Under the pieces are notes generated by a model, which saw nothing but the letters and a program-made list of their open reading frames with translations, did not search any database and was not told where the DNA came from. Of a stretch of DNA of 14,234 nucleotides, positions 1 through 7,931 are shown one piece after another (the first letter of the stretch is position 1; every line of letters begins with the position of its first letter). The position numbers and the translations under genes are program-made. The DNA comes from Anaerolineaceae bacterium UBA2274 (lineage in GTDB: Bacteria > Chloroflexota > Anaerolineae > Anaerolineales > Anaerolineaceae), in NCBI GenBank assembly GCA_002347705.1, contig DDWY01000036.1, forward strand, positions 1 to 14,234. The letters are read 5' to 3'.

Positions 1-969
1 TACGTAGTCACTGGCGCGGCAGGCTTCATTGGCTCAGTTCTTGCCGGATTGATGCTGCGCGAGGGGCACACCGTCGTTGGTATAGATAACCTCAACCATG
101 TTTACGATGTCCGTGTGAAGGAGCATCGTCTGCAGGCGCTTCTACCCCAGGCAAATTTTCACTTCATCCGTGATGACATCGCCGACCGCGATTTCATCGG
201 CAGGCTGGCTGCTATGGTTCCCTCAGCGGATGCGGTCGTAAACCTGGCGGCAATTGCCGGCGTACGCGCCAGCACTACCGATCCCTGGAGCTACCTCGAC
301 ACCAACACCCTTGGCAACCTGAATTTGCTTGAGTATGCCCGCCATCAAGGCGTGCCCAAGTTCATCCTGGCTTCCACTTCCAGCCTCTACGGCGATGAAG
401 GCAAGCCGCCGCATGCTGAAACTGCTTCCACCGAACATCCCCTGGCGCCTTATGCCGCCAGCAAAAAAGGCGCTGAGGCTTTTGCGCACTCCTATCACCA
501 CCTCTACGGCATCGATGTGACCGTTTTACGCTACTTTACGGTTTATGGCCCTGCCGGCAGACCAGATATGGTCATGTTCCGCTTCTGCCAATGGCTTGCA
601 GAGGGCAAGCCTGTCACGATCACTGGCGATGGCGAACAGTCGCGCGGGTTTACCTACGTGGATGACATTGCCCGCGGCACGATGCAAGCGCTTAAGCCAG
701 TTGGCTTTGATATTTTCAACCTCGGGGGGCACGAGGTGATCACTATCAACCAGCTTCTTCACAAACTGGAACAGCTTCTGGGCAAAAAGGGGAATATTTC
801 TTATATCCCCTCGCATCCAGCAGATGTGTTTGAAAACGTGGCAGATGTCACCAAAGCCCGCCGCGAACTGGGCTGGGAGCCCCAGGTGTCGCTTGATGAG
901 GGGTTACAACGCCTGGTGGACTGGTATCTTGCCAATCGCGATTGGGCGAAAGGCGTCGAAACCCCCTGA
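1..969 (+). CDS. NAD-dependent epimerase/dehydratase (UDP-glucuronate 4-epimerase-like), 5' partial
   Basis: Short-chain dehydrogenase-type sugar-nucleotide epimerase, probably acting on a UDP-sugar in the cytoplasm for polysaccharide synthesis. The open frame runs in from the left edge. The first visible residues read YVVTGAAGFIGS, the Rossmann NAD-binding GxxGxxG motif that normally lies within about ten residues of the start, so only a few codons are missing. Counting from the first visible codon, the catalytic pair is Tyr151 and Lys155 (YAASK), preceded by the STSSLYG serine strand. RYFTVYGPAGRPDM, SRGFTYVDD and a C-terminal ELGWEPQVSLDEGL stretch are typical of the UDP-glucuronate/UDP-glucose 4-epimerase group. 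It ends with TGA at 967-969. The family is certain; the exact substrate cannot be fixed from sequence. The TTG and ATG at 49 and 52 lie inside the Rossmann fold and are not true starts. Confidence 0.93.
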   Translation, partial: YVVTGAAGFIGSVLAGLMLREGHTVVGIDNLNHVYDVRVKEHRLQALLPQANFHFIRDDIADRDFIGRLAAMVPSADAVVNLAAIAGVRASTTDPWSYLDTNTLGNLNLLEYARHQGVPKFILASTSSLYGDEGKPPHAETASTEHPLAPYAASKKGAEAFAHSYHHLYGIDVTVLRYFTVYGPAGRPDMVMFRFCQWLAEGKPVTITGDGEQSRGFTYVDDIARGTMQALKPVGFDIFNLGGHEVITINQLLHKLEQLLGKKGNISYIPSHPADVFENVADVTKARRELGWEPQVSLDEGLQRLVDWYLANRDWAKGVETP

Positions 970-1007
970 TCTTTCTGAATCGCGAGAGAGCCTGCGACTC
1001 TCAATAC

Positions 1008-1042
1008 CCTTTCGTAGGTCGGGTTGCGCTTTTCAACCCGAC
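1008..1042. repeat. GTAGGTCGG-type repeat with hairpin
   Basis: CCTTTCGTAGGTCGG at 1008-1022 recurs exactly at 8289-8303 and with two changes at 8165-8179. Here it runs into a perfect 9-bp stem, GTCGGGTTG (1018-1026) with CAACCCGAC (1034-1042), separated by a 7-base loop. It could serve as a transcription-ending or RNA-stabilising hairpin after the epimerase gene, but it lacks a following T run. Confidence 0.6.
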
Positions 1043-1229
1043 AATACCCAACTATCGCAGGCCGGAATAAGTCTCACCCCCGATTGTGCCGGTCTCCAGA
1101 CCGAGCACGGGGTCTGACCGCCAGGTCTCCAGCGGGCAATTGGCAATGCGTGAATCAGCCTTAGGCCGGCTCATGGGGCGCGAAGAGCATGTTCTCCTGC
1201 GCTCACAGCGAGGTGGAAAGGGCACAACA

Positions 1230-1311
1230 CGACATCCCCTGTCATTCTGAGCGTCTTTTGCGAAGAATCTGATTACTAACGATCAGATCCTTCACTGCGT
1301 TCAGGATGACA
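1230..1311. repeat. Palindromic interspersed repeat, copy 1 (two arms)
   Basis: The left arm begins with CGACATCCCCTGTCATTC and continues through TGAGC and GAAGAATCT to 1270. The right arm at 1284-1311 (CAGATCCTTC...AGGATGACA) is an imperfect reverse complement of it around a loop of about 13 bases. The 41-base left arm recurs at 1353-1393 with three mismatches. The size and mirrored ends suggest a small non-autonomous palindromic element, MITE- or REP-like. Confidence 0.65.
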
Positions 1312-1352
1312 AACAAGGACAGCCTGCATTTGACAGGTTGCATGACGCTTTC

Positions 1353-1393
1353 CGACATTCCCTGTCATTCTGAGCATCTGTTGCGAAGAATCT
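1353..1393. repeat. Palindromic interspersed repeat, copy 2 (left arm mostly)
   Basis: This is a 41-base direct repeat of 1230-1270 with three mismatches. A right arm is only weakly recognisable (GCAGATCCTCTCGC near 1403-1416), so this copy looks more decayed than the first. Confidence 0.65.
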
Positions 1394-1658
1394 ACATGTT
1401 TTGCAGATCCTCTCGCATCGCGTAAAACTACAATTGGGTCTCCTCTGGATTGTCGGGTTCAACTGCGGAACCTACGCCTACGTCCGTCCCACCACTCCGT
1501 CATCGCGAGGGAGCTTGCGACCGCGGCGATCTCCTTCTATCCGTTCTTCAACCAACTCCCTCCACCCGCATCACCCCAGCATCGAAATATTGGTTACAAT
1601 TAGATTGTCTCTTTGACTGCACCCTGTCCAATTAACTCAGGGCAAGAAAGGAGTTGAC

Positions 1659-2888
1659 ATGAAATCATCCCTTCGAAGAACAACCTTCCTTCTGGTTGTA
1701 TTGATAATATTGCTGCTTTCCTCCTGCAGCGGGCTGCCCATCAGCCTGCCAGCAGTTCCAACTTCCGAAAATCTTCCGCAACCCACAACCGAACTAAGCC
1801 CCCAACCACAGCCCACGTTCGCAGTCGTTCTGCAGGGCTCCCTACTGGAATGGTCCGATGAGCTCAGTGAAAAATACTGCACCTCTGGCAACCCTGGCCG
1901 CTTCACCAGCCTGATCTTCACCTATGGCGCTTATTACAGTGTCCAAAGTGGCGACTCGCAAAGTGTCTGGCGCTTTCTGCCAGATGAGACCGACAGAGAA
2001 AAAATCGCCGAAACCTTAGCGGAGGACGGCAAGTTCATCGAGTCGCTGCGGGTCAATGAGAAGTGGCTGGTGATGCTGATATTTGACCACCCCATGCATG
2101 TGCAGGGGTGGCGCGTGGAAGTGCTCAATTTGGAGACGAATGTCCAACAGCGCCTGACAGACAACATCGAAGCCAACGAGAATGTCGTCTATCTCGACAT
2201 GGAACTGCAAGGGGATATGCTCTACTTTCTCACCCACACCGTGACAGAGGACGACTCCAGGCAGATTTCCACCATCCACGCCTTCAACCTTGCTGAAGGC
2301 ACTCAGGATATCCTCCTGAGTTTGGAATCCGATCTGATTTACAACCAGCTGGCGGTCTCTGAAAAGTACCTGATGATCAGCCAAAGCGTCAGCGGCAAAG
2401 CCCCGGATGCGGTTTTTCCAATCCTCTTTTACAGTTTCGAAAGCAAGCAACTCGAAGAATTGATGGAAATTTCAGGGTCACATCCACTGATGGACTGGCC
2501 GCTCGCGGCTTGGTCTGAGCAAGGGCCAAACCAACTACCGGAAACTTTTAAGGTATTCGATTTCGACAGTGGACTTTCCTGGCCGCTATTGATTCAGGGC
2601 GAGCAGCCCTCAAATTTTGATCTCAGCAAGAAATACCTGGTCTGGATCGATCCAACCGAGCCGACCAGCGCCTTTCCGGCTGTGTTTTTGATGTCCCTTG
2701 ACGACGGTCATAGAATCACTATCAATGCGGAAGCTCAGGAACTCATGCCACAGTTCCCGCAGGTCAGGGACGACAAGTTGATCCTTGGTCTGGTTAGGGA
2801 ATTTGGCAGTCAGGACGCCCAGGGAATGATCTGTACCATTCCCCTCGAGGATCTGCAAGCACTTTCACAACCCATTCCGGAGCCTTAA
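1659..2888 (+). CDS. Putative lipoprotein, possibly beta-propeller
   Basis: 409-residue exported protein of unknown function. The start ATG is preceded by AAAGGAG at 1647-1653, five bases away, so this start is well supported. Residues 1-23 form a lipoprotein signal: charged KSSLRR, a hydrophobic stretch, then the lipobox LSSC with Cys23 as the lipidation site. Residues about 25-50 are Pro/Thr/Ser-rich, as in tethers of surface lipoproteins. The rest is a run of short beta-strand-like units (for example KWLVMLIF, DMLYFLTH, KYLMISQS, KYLVWIDP), suggesting a WD40/TolB-like propeller; this is a fold guess without a diagnostic motif. It would be anchored outside the membrane. No partner gene is evident: the upstream spacer is long and the downstream gene is a truncated regulator. 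No catalytic residues can be named. Confidence 0.75.
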   Translation: MKSSLRRTTFLLVVLIILLLSSCSGLPISLPAVPTSENLPQPTTELSPQPQPTFAVVLQGSLLEWSDELSEKYCTSGNPGRFTSLIFTYGAYYSVQSGDSQSVWRFLPDETDREKIAETLAEDGKFIESLRVNEKWLVMLIFDHPMHVQGWRVEVLNLETNVQQRLTDNIEANENVVYLDMELQGDMLYFLTHTVTEDDSRQISTIHAFNLAEGTQDILLSLESDLIYNQLAVSEKYLMISQSVSGKAPDAVFPILFYSFESKQLEELMEISGSHPLMDWPLAAWSEQGPNQLPETFKVFDFDSGLSWPLLIQGEQPSNFDLSKKYLVWIDPTEPTSAFPAVFLMSLDDGHRITINAEAQELMPQFPQVRDDKLILGLVREFGSQDAQGMICTIPLEDLQALSQPIPEP

Positions 2889-2963
2889 CCAGAATCCCTT
2901 TAGGTAACCATAAAAACGAAACGTCAATTACCAAAAAGGCATCTTTATCTTCATCGTGCCGAT

Positions 2964-2991
2964 TTGACAACCTCACCAATCCGCTTATAAT
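2964..2991 (+). promoter_or_regulatory. Sigma-70-type promoter of the MarR-like stub
   Basis: A perfect -35 TTGACA (2964-2969) and a perfect -10 TATAAT (2986-2991) are separated by 16 bases. Transcription would begin near 2998, only about ten bases before the ATG at 3008, which has no Shine-Dalgarno sequence. A very short or leaderless start is therefore implied. Confidence 0.75.
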
Positions 2992-3008
2992 TCAGTAACT
3001 GAATTATA
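2986..3008. promoter_or_regulatory. Palindromic operator overlapping -10 and start site
   Basis: A perfect inverted repeat: 11-base arm TATAATTCAGT, one central A, 11-base arm ACTGAATTATA. It covers the -10 box, the predicted start of transcription and the first base of the ATG. A dimeric repressor bound here would block RNA polymerase. The natural candidate is the MarR-like protein whose N-terminus is encoded directly downstream (autoregulation); that link is an inference. Confidence 0.7.
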
Positions 3009-3166
3009 TGGAAACGCAATTGACTGAACAAGAAAACACGCGCGCGGTGGAGATGCTCACCCACATCGAAGCCAACCCGGATATCTCCCAGAAGGCCATG
3101 GTTGTGGGTAATATTTTAGATAAATTTCTTTCAAATCCAAAGCGTCAGCTAAATGGAGTTTTGTAA
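3008..3166 (+). pseudogene. Truncated MarR-like winged-helix regulator (N-terminal stub)
   Basis: A 52-codon frame starting at ATG 3008 and ending with TAA at 3164-3166. Its first ~33 residues (LTEQENTRAVEMLTHIEA, then NPDISQKA) resemble the opening helices of small MarR-type winged-helix regulators, especially the exopolysaccharide-associated group, where the next residues should form the recognition helix (like LGVSLGKVN). After QKAM the sequence changes to an unrelated AT-rich tail (VVGNILDKFLSNPKRQLNGVL), and no downstream frame restores the family pattern. The DNA-binding helix is missing, so the product should not bind DNA. The break at about 3108-3115 coincides with the switch from GC-rich to AT-rich sequence and may mark the left edge of an inserted island. 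The strong promoter and operator upstream are intact. The family call is by eye. Confidence 0.6.
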
Positions 3167-3194
3167 TTATTTATCCAAGATAATGCTGGTGCGA

Positions 3195-3200
3195 TATAAT
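3195..3200 (+). promoter_or_regulatory. Possible -10 box for the nuclease-helicase operon
   Basis: TATAAT lies about 65 bases ahead of the ATG at 3266. The region 17-18 bases upstream (TTATCC) is a poor -35, so this is a tentative promoter. The leader to 3265 contains a small CTTAG-G-CTAAG dyad near 3228-3238. Confidence 0.35.
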
Positions 3201-3265
3201 TTAGAACCAGTTAACCAAACCACAAACTTAGGCTAAGTGGATATTTAACCCAATCGGGGTGATGC

Positions 3266-3421
3266 ATGAGACAGCAATTCTATGGCGGATACATCCTAAG
3301 CACCGTACGCGATTACCTCAAGGAACAGAAAGACCAAAACAGGATTTCCGTAGATCTGGACAGCCTGCTTATGCAGCTTTGTACATACGAAGTTGACTAC
3401 AATTTCACCCCTTCAAATTAG
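3266..3421 (+). pseudogene. 5' segment of the nuclease-helicase gene, ended by in-frame TAG
   Basis: ATG 3266 is preceded by CGGGGTGAT at 3255-3263, an acceptable ribosome binding site. It opens 51 codons (MRQQFYGGYILSTVRDYLKE...) ending at TAG 3419-3421. This is exactly the frame of the large nuclease-helicase gene, and the frame stays open after the TAG (WDSVFAVYENIISRG, then LPTAPSLWLE). No other strong start exists near the large gene: its next candidates are a TTG at 3467 without a good ribosome site, and the first in-frame ATG more than 100 codons later. The simplest reading is one gene of about 1326 sense codons broken by a nonsense change at codon 52. Alternatives are stop-codon readthrough or suppression, a real small leader peptide with the helicase starting at TTG, or a sequencing error. 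Listed separately so the interruption is visible. Confidence 0.6.
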
Positions 3422-3466
3422 TGGGATTCAGTATTTGCGGTTTATGAAAACATCATCAGTCGTGGC

Positions 3467-6400
3467 TTGCCAACCGCACCTTCATTATGGCTCGAAGATG
3501 AAATATCAAAGGAATTCAACATCGCAGAGAGAGCTGTAAAGAACGGCGCATATTTCTACAACGGCAAAGACAATCTGGCCGGGTTCGGACAATCATTAGT
3601 TGATTCCCTGTTTGTTATTGATCCGAGAATAAATTATTCAGATGAGGAATTTTCATCACGTTATAACAATTGTGGATTTGCTCTCTCTTCCCTGGAATCA
3701 GAGTTCTTCTTTTCCTTTCTACCAGACAATTTTGGCCGATATTTACCCCAACTCGTAGAAACGCAGCGTGGCTTTTTGAGTGTCGCTTTCAAAAAACCGG
3801 ACGCGAGATTTAAAGATCAGAGAATGGATTTCTCACTTGAGATACCAGTCTCTCAAGGATTCGATTCCTGCCTGGACGTTGAAGCTGATGGGCCAAGCCA
3901 TCTTGCAGCAACTCAAATTTCTCTTGATCAGACCAGAGATGACTACTTAGAAAGTTTGGGATGGGCAAAGACGCTTCGTTTTCAACCGTCTGACCTTAAA
4001 GCTATATCACACGGTAATCAAGCAGGTTTAACTAAGTTTCTGTCACATCCATATTTTCAAAAAATCCAGAATAACTATAACAATCCACTCTGGAATACGC
4101 CCATGGGATTGGAAAGCATGCAGATCATGCTTACGCCTTTTGCGGTGTCCAGAGTCCAAAAAGCTTTGATCTTCGCCATTCAATCTGGAATCCTGAATCT
4201 TAAGAAAAGTGAGTGGCACATTGCAATCCTTGAACGCGATGTACCTTGCGCTCACCTTGCACTAATTGATTTCCGTAAATATATGAAACAACTTTTTGAT
4301 TTGGAAGGAAAAGGGCGAACCCTGCCAAAAATCGTTTTTGACATCCTGGGCACCAAAGAATTTGAGTTTAGTAATTTAAGACGAAGATCTGAGTGGCGGA
4401 GGATCGAAGATTTTGAGACAGCTAATGATTATGACCTTGTCATAGACGTATCTATGCTGCAACGAGTCAACTTCTCATATCCCCATATAAATCTCAATAA
4501 ATCTTCAAAAAAGGTAATCGTAATTCGTTCCTCTCAATCATTGAAGGGGCATCGAAAAGTTGCCTGCGCCAAGCCTATTGAATACGATTTATCGCAGCCT
4601 AAACAGAGAAAATCTTTAAGGTACTTTTTACTGAATATCTTTAGGAAAGAAGATTTTTTAGAAGGTCAGTTAGAAATTCTTCAACGGTCTCTCCAAATGC
4701 AAAGTGTCATTGCCCTTCTACCGACTGGTGCAGGTAAATCTCTTACATATCAACTTTCCACTATGCTCCAACCAGGCATATCCCTCATCGTAGATCCGCT
4801 AAAATCGCTTATGCGGGATCAAGTAAAAGGTCTTAACAACGCTGGAATAGATTCGTCTATTTATATCAATTCCTCGCTAACTGCCCAGGAGAAACAAAAT
4901 CGCACCGTCGATATGACTCGAGGAACATACCAGTTCGTTTTCGTATCTCCGGAGAGGCTGCAAATCCCAGAATTCAGAAACTACTTGTCATTGATGGGTG
5001 ATCAAACCTTTTTTTCTTATTGCGTAGTTGACGAAGCCCACTGTGTCAGCGAGTGGGGGCATGACTTCCGGACATCTTATTTACGGCTTGGAGAGAATGC
5101 TCGGAAGTATTGCAGAACATATACGAATATGGACATTCCCCTTTTCGGATTAACTGGCACTGCCTCGTATGATGTCCTGGCTGACGTAAAAAGAGAACTG
5201 TTTATTAGTGAGGATGACGAGGTTTCCGTAATTACCCCAAAGAAATACGCAAGAGATGAGCTAAAGTATCAGATCATCGAAACTCGCGAAATTTCATTTA
5301 CTGGGGATCCAACGATTCAAACAATTTGGAAACATGTATCCTCTAAAAAAGCGGAGAAGTTGTTTGGAGTAATGGATGGCTTGCCAGCCCAGGAATGGGA
5401 CAATCTCACATCAGTTGCTGATCTGGAGGATTTCGTCTCCGATTCGAAAGAACCGAAAAATGCAGGTATCATATTCTGCCCCCATGTCGGCAGCCATTTC
5501 GGGGTTGTGTCAGTAAAAAACGCGCTAAGCAATAAGTATCCATTTCTTGCGAATAGTATTGATGCCTATGCGGGTTCTCTTGGTGATGATCAAGATTCTA
5601 TTCAAGATAACTTTATCAGTGACAAACTTCGTGTTCTGGTGGCAACTAAAGCCTTTGGCATGGGTATAGATAAACCAAACATTCGCTTTACAATCCATTT
5701 TTCCATGCCCCAATCAATCGAAGCCTTTTACCAGGAAGCTGGGCGCGCCGGTCGGGATAAAAACATCGCCTATTGTTATCTTATACACTCATCCGCAATA
5801 GTTGCAGATAATACCTCATTAGACAAAGACCTTATGCTCAGTTTCTTTAAGAATTCTTTTCCAGGAGTCGAGAAGGAAAAGATGGTGATTTGGGAACTGT
5901 TGAACAGACTAACGCTTCTTCGTGAATCACTTTGGAAGAATCAAAGGATGGATATTCCTGGAGTGCCTGCTCCAGTCACTATCAACTACTGGAAAGGGTC
6001 CGATCAAGCCTTAGGCCGACTTTATGTAAATGATGACGAAAGAAAAACATGTGGGTATATAGATATTGGAACGTCAAATTTATTTCCTATGATAAATCCA
6101 TCAAAACAGTCTGAAATTTTGGTGCCCACTTTGGGTGTATTGAATACAGTAAAAAATTACTTATATACATTTTTCTCTGATGAACTGGATTTTAATTCCG
6201 GTACCACAATCAAAATGGATGGCATTGAAAGGATTCTCTCAGGTGCAGAATTAGGGGCATCACAAATAGTGGTAGTGCCCTTTGTAAATTCTGTTCCAAG
6301 GAAAATTGTCAGCTTATTAGTTAGAAATGGTTATTCAATTACCGAGGATGAAGTTCGCAAAGCAAACTGGTTCTGCTTCAGTCCTGAACAATTCGTGACA

Positions 6401-7246
6401 AATTTATCCCCAGAAATTTCGCCTACTGATGACATATACAATAGGCTTATCATGTATTTTTACCAAATTAGAGAGGAACAGGAAACTTTCCGAGCTGTTT
6501 ACAGGCTGTCGGTTATTGGCGTTATAGATGACTACGAAGTTGATTACAATGCAGAAACTGTCTCATTAATAGTAACCAAACATGAGGATCATTACTATAT
6601 AAACAAGGTCATAGATTATATAAAGCGATATGATTCTCCCGAATTCGTAAAGTCGGTTGAAAGCGAAATCCTCAGCCGAAAGGGTGATACAGTAGTACAA
6701 AAATGCTGCTCCTTTTTAACCTCTTTTGTTTATGACAAAATTGGCAAGAAACGCTTGGAAAACATCGATGTGATGGAGCATGCTATCAAATCAGAAAATT
6801 TTGTGGAATATGTGAATGTATATTTCGATTCCAGATACACTCCCGAATTCAGAGAAAAATCAGGAGAAGATCCGATTGATTGGATCTGGCCTTTCCTAGA
6901 TAAGGAAGCTTCTGGTTCGGATTCAATCAGCCACATTCGAGGTGCCTGTGATCGTTTGCTCGTCGAAAGACCCAACTTACCATCATTGAGGTTTTTACGC
7001 GCATTTGCCAATTTTTGTAGTCATGACAAAAATCAGGCCATGATTGACCTGCGTGAGGGTTGGAAGTATCACCAGAAGTTATTTAACTGTACAGAAAGGG
7101 ATTACGCATCATTTTTATCGATTTTCTACAAGAAATTAATTGCCTACAGCAGAGATGTGGCTAGGCATCTGGAACCTGAATTTTTAAATTATCATTTAAA
7201 TTGGTTAAGTACCTATAATAGCTTTCCCTCAGAGGTGAATGAATGA
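3467..7246 (+). CDS. PD-(D/E)XK nuclease / RecQ-like helicase fusion protein
   Basis: A large superfamily 2 DNA helicase with an N-terminal nuclease-like domain, likely a DNA-processing defence protein. Positions count from TTG 3467. Residues ~75-175 resemble DUF559/Vsr-type PD-(D/E)XK endonucleases: LDVEADGPSH (Asp137, Glu139, Asp141, His145), then DQTRDDYLESLGW and LRF. Residues ~395-770 form the RecQ-type motor: Walker A LPTGAGKS (Lys424), DEAHCVSEWGHDFR (522-535), GLTGTAS (561-567), ATKAFGMGIDKPNIRF (726-741) and the arginine-finger motif QEAGRAGRD (756-764). I see no four-cysteine RecQ zinc module or HRDC domain. The long C-terminus holds YRLSVIGVIDDYEVDYN (1012-1028), a winged-helix-like stretch, and then unknown sequence. 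Its AT-rich composition differs from flanking genes and suggests transfer. The TTG start is weak; the gene probably began at ATG 3266 but is cut by TAG 3419. Its stop overlaps the next start (ATGA), so the two are translationally coupled. A defence role is inferred. Confidence 0.85.
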   Translation: MPTAPSLWLEDEISKEFNIAERAVKNGAYFYNGKDNLAGFGQSLVDSLFVIDPRINYSDEEFSSRYNNCGFALSSLESEFFFSFLPDNFGRYLPQLVETQRGFLSVAFKKPDARFKDQRMDFSLEIPVSQGFDSCLDVEADGPSHLAATQISLDQTRDDYLESLGWAKTLRFQPSDLKAISHGNQAGLTKFLSHPYFQKIQNNYNNPLWNTPMGLESMQIMLTPFAVSRVQKALIFAIQSGILNLKKSEWHIAILERDVPCAHLALIDFRKYMKQLFDLEGKGRTLPKIVFDILGTKEFEFSNLRRRSEWRRIEDFETANDYDLVIDVSMLQRVNFSYPHINLNKSSKKVIVIRSSQSLKGHRKVACAKPIEYDLSQPKQRKSLRYFLLNIFRKEDFLEGQLEILQRSLQMQSVIALLPTGAGKSLTYQLSTMLQPGISLIVDPLKSLMRDQVKGLNNAGIDSSIYINSSLTAQEKQNRTVDMTRGTYQFVFVSPERLQIPEFRNYLSLMGDQTFFSYCVVDEAHCVSEWGHDFRTSYLRLGENARKYCRTYTNMDIPLFGLTGTASYDVLADVKRELFISEDDEVSVITPKKYARDELKYQIIETREISFTGDPTIQTIWKHVSSKKAEKLFGVMDGLPAQEWDNLTSVADLEDFVSDSKEPKNAGIIFCPHVGSHFGVVSVKNALSNKYPFLANSIDAYAGSLGDDQDSIQDNFISDKLRVLVATKAFGMGIDKPNIRFTIHFSMPQSIEAFYQEAGRAGRDKNIAYCYLIHSSAIVADNTSLDKDLMLSFFKNSFPGVEKEKMVIWELLNRLTLLRESLWKNQRMDIPGVPAPVTINYWKGSDQALGRLYVNDDERKTCGYIDIGTSNLFPMINPSKQSEILVPTLGVLNTVKNYLYTFFSDELDFNSGTTIKMDGIERILSGAELGASQIVVVPFVNSVPRKIVSLLVRNGYSITEDEVRKANWFCFSPEQFVTNLSPEISPTDDIYNRLIMYFYQIREEQETFRAVYRLSVIGVIDDYEVDYNAETVSLIVTKHEDHYYINKVIDYIKRYDSPEFVKSVESEILSRKGDTVVQKCCSFLTSFVYDKIGKKRLENIDVMEHAIKSENFVEYVNVYFDSRYTPEFREKSGEDPIDWIWPFLDKEASGSDSISHIRGACDRLLVERPNLPSLRFLRAFANFCSHDKNQAMIDLREGWKYHQKLFNCTERDYASFLSIFYKKLIAYSRDVARHLEPEFLNYHLNWLSTYNSFPSEVNE

Positions 7247-7821
7247 GTAATATAGCCGACATAAGCGATGGTTTATTGAAAATGGAAGATGAACTTAAGT
7301 CTTTCCATGAAGTTGTAGAGTTAGTTGATGAAGCAAAGGCAACAGCAACAAGTACTATCGAAGCTTCCAATGCATTAAATGCTTCAGCCCAAGAGTTGAC
7401 CAAAAATGTGGGTGGTCTGGTTCTTAATATTCACAACTTGGATCTAGATAACAAAATTGAATTGTTAAACAATCTAGCAACGAACTTGCGTGAAGATCTC
7501 AATTCAGTTTCATTTCAAGTTACTTCTCTGGGAGAAAATTCGCAGAGAGGGTTTGATCACCTTGATTCTAGGCTGAATGAAAAAATCCAAACGGTCCAGA
7601 CAGAAATACATGACAGTTTGGTGATGCTCAATGGTGAAATCAAGGGGAGAATTGAGTCCTTTGAGGCAGAAGTTGAAAGACTAAACAAAGAAGCGAATTC
7701 GTTTCACCAAAAGAGCCAATTAGAAAGCGAGAGGGTAGACAAGTTTTTACTGGTTCTTACGATTTTAGGATCACTGGCTGTCCTGTTGCTCATCATAATT
7801 CTAATCATGAATATTGCATGA
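7243..7821 (+). CDS. Coiled-coil protein with C-terminal membrane anchor
   Basis: 192-residue protein of unknown function, partner of the nuclease-helicase. The ATG at 7243 overlaps the helicase stop as ATGA, with GAGGTG at 7232-7237 as ribosome site inside the upstream gene, which implies coupled synthesis. Residues ~10-165 are strongly helical and rich in Glu, Lys, Leu, Asn and Ser, with heptad-like patterns (for example KIELLNNLATNLREDLNSV and RIESFEAEVERLNKEA). Residues about 168-190 (KFLLVLTILGSLAVLLLIII) form one membrane segment with only two residues after it, so the protein would be tail-anchored with its coiled coil in the cytoplasm. Its layout recalls methyl-accepting or tail-anchored coiled-coil proteins, but no enzymatic motif is present. 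By context it could tether or regulate the helicase at the membrane; that is inference. It shares the AT-rich composition of its partner. Confidence 0.85.
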   Translation: MSNIADISDGLLKMEDELKSFHEVVELVDEAKATATSTIEASNALNASAQELTKNVGGLVLNIHNLDLDNKIELLNNLATNLREDLNSVSFQVTSLGENSQRGFDHLDSRLNEKIQTVQTEIHDSLVMLNGEIKGRIESFEAEVERLNKEANSFHQKSQLESERVDKFLLVLTILGSLAVLLLIIILIMNIA

Positions 7822-7890
7822 GCTTGCTACTGACAACATAAAAATGCCGTGGTGTGGCTTGATTCCTTTGTAACTTGGTGTCGGTTTTGC

Positions 7891-7919
7891 TTGACACCAT
7901 CGGCGGTTTTCCATATAAT
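7891..7919 (+). promoter_or_regulatory. Promoter of tRNA-Asn
   Basis: Perfect -35 TTGACA (7891-7896) and -10 TATAAT (7914-7919) with the optimal 17-base spacer. Transcription would start near 7926, just ahead of the tRNA at 7932. Confidence 0.85.
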
Positions 7920-7931
7920 ATGTGTCTGCTT

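Larger units (their letters stand above)
970..1658. repeat. Non-coding spacer made of degenerate palindromic repeats
   Basis: No believable gene is seen in these 689 bases. The open frames here have no conserved look and no ribosome binding site. The spacer holds a GTCGGGTTG hairpin, two copies of a TGTCATTCTGAGC element, a region near 1500-1533 resembling the common 'TCATCGCGAGGGAGC...GCGATCTCC' type of interspersed repeat, and a weaker relative of it near 980-1002. The epimerase transcript must end here, but no textbook U-tract terminator is visible. The lipoprotein promoter also lies somewhere here and I cannot place it with confidence. Confidence 0.7.

Noticed and set aside
1401..1635. 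Overlapping 61-71 codon frames before the lipoprotein
   Set aside because: They read through degenerate intergenic repeats in two frames, with no ribosome site or conserved pattern.
2016..2450. 144-codon minus-strand frame inside the lipoprotein gene
   Set aside because: It lies wholly antisense to a gene with a clear signal peptide, lipobox and ribosome site, and has no recognisable features itself.
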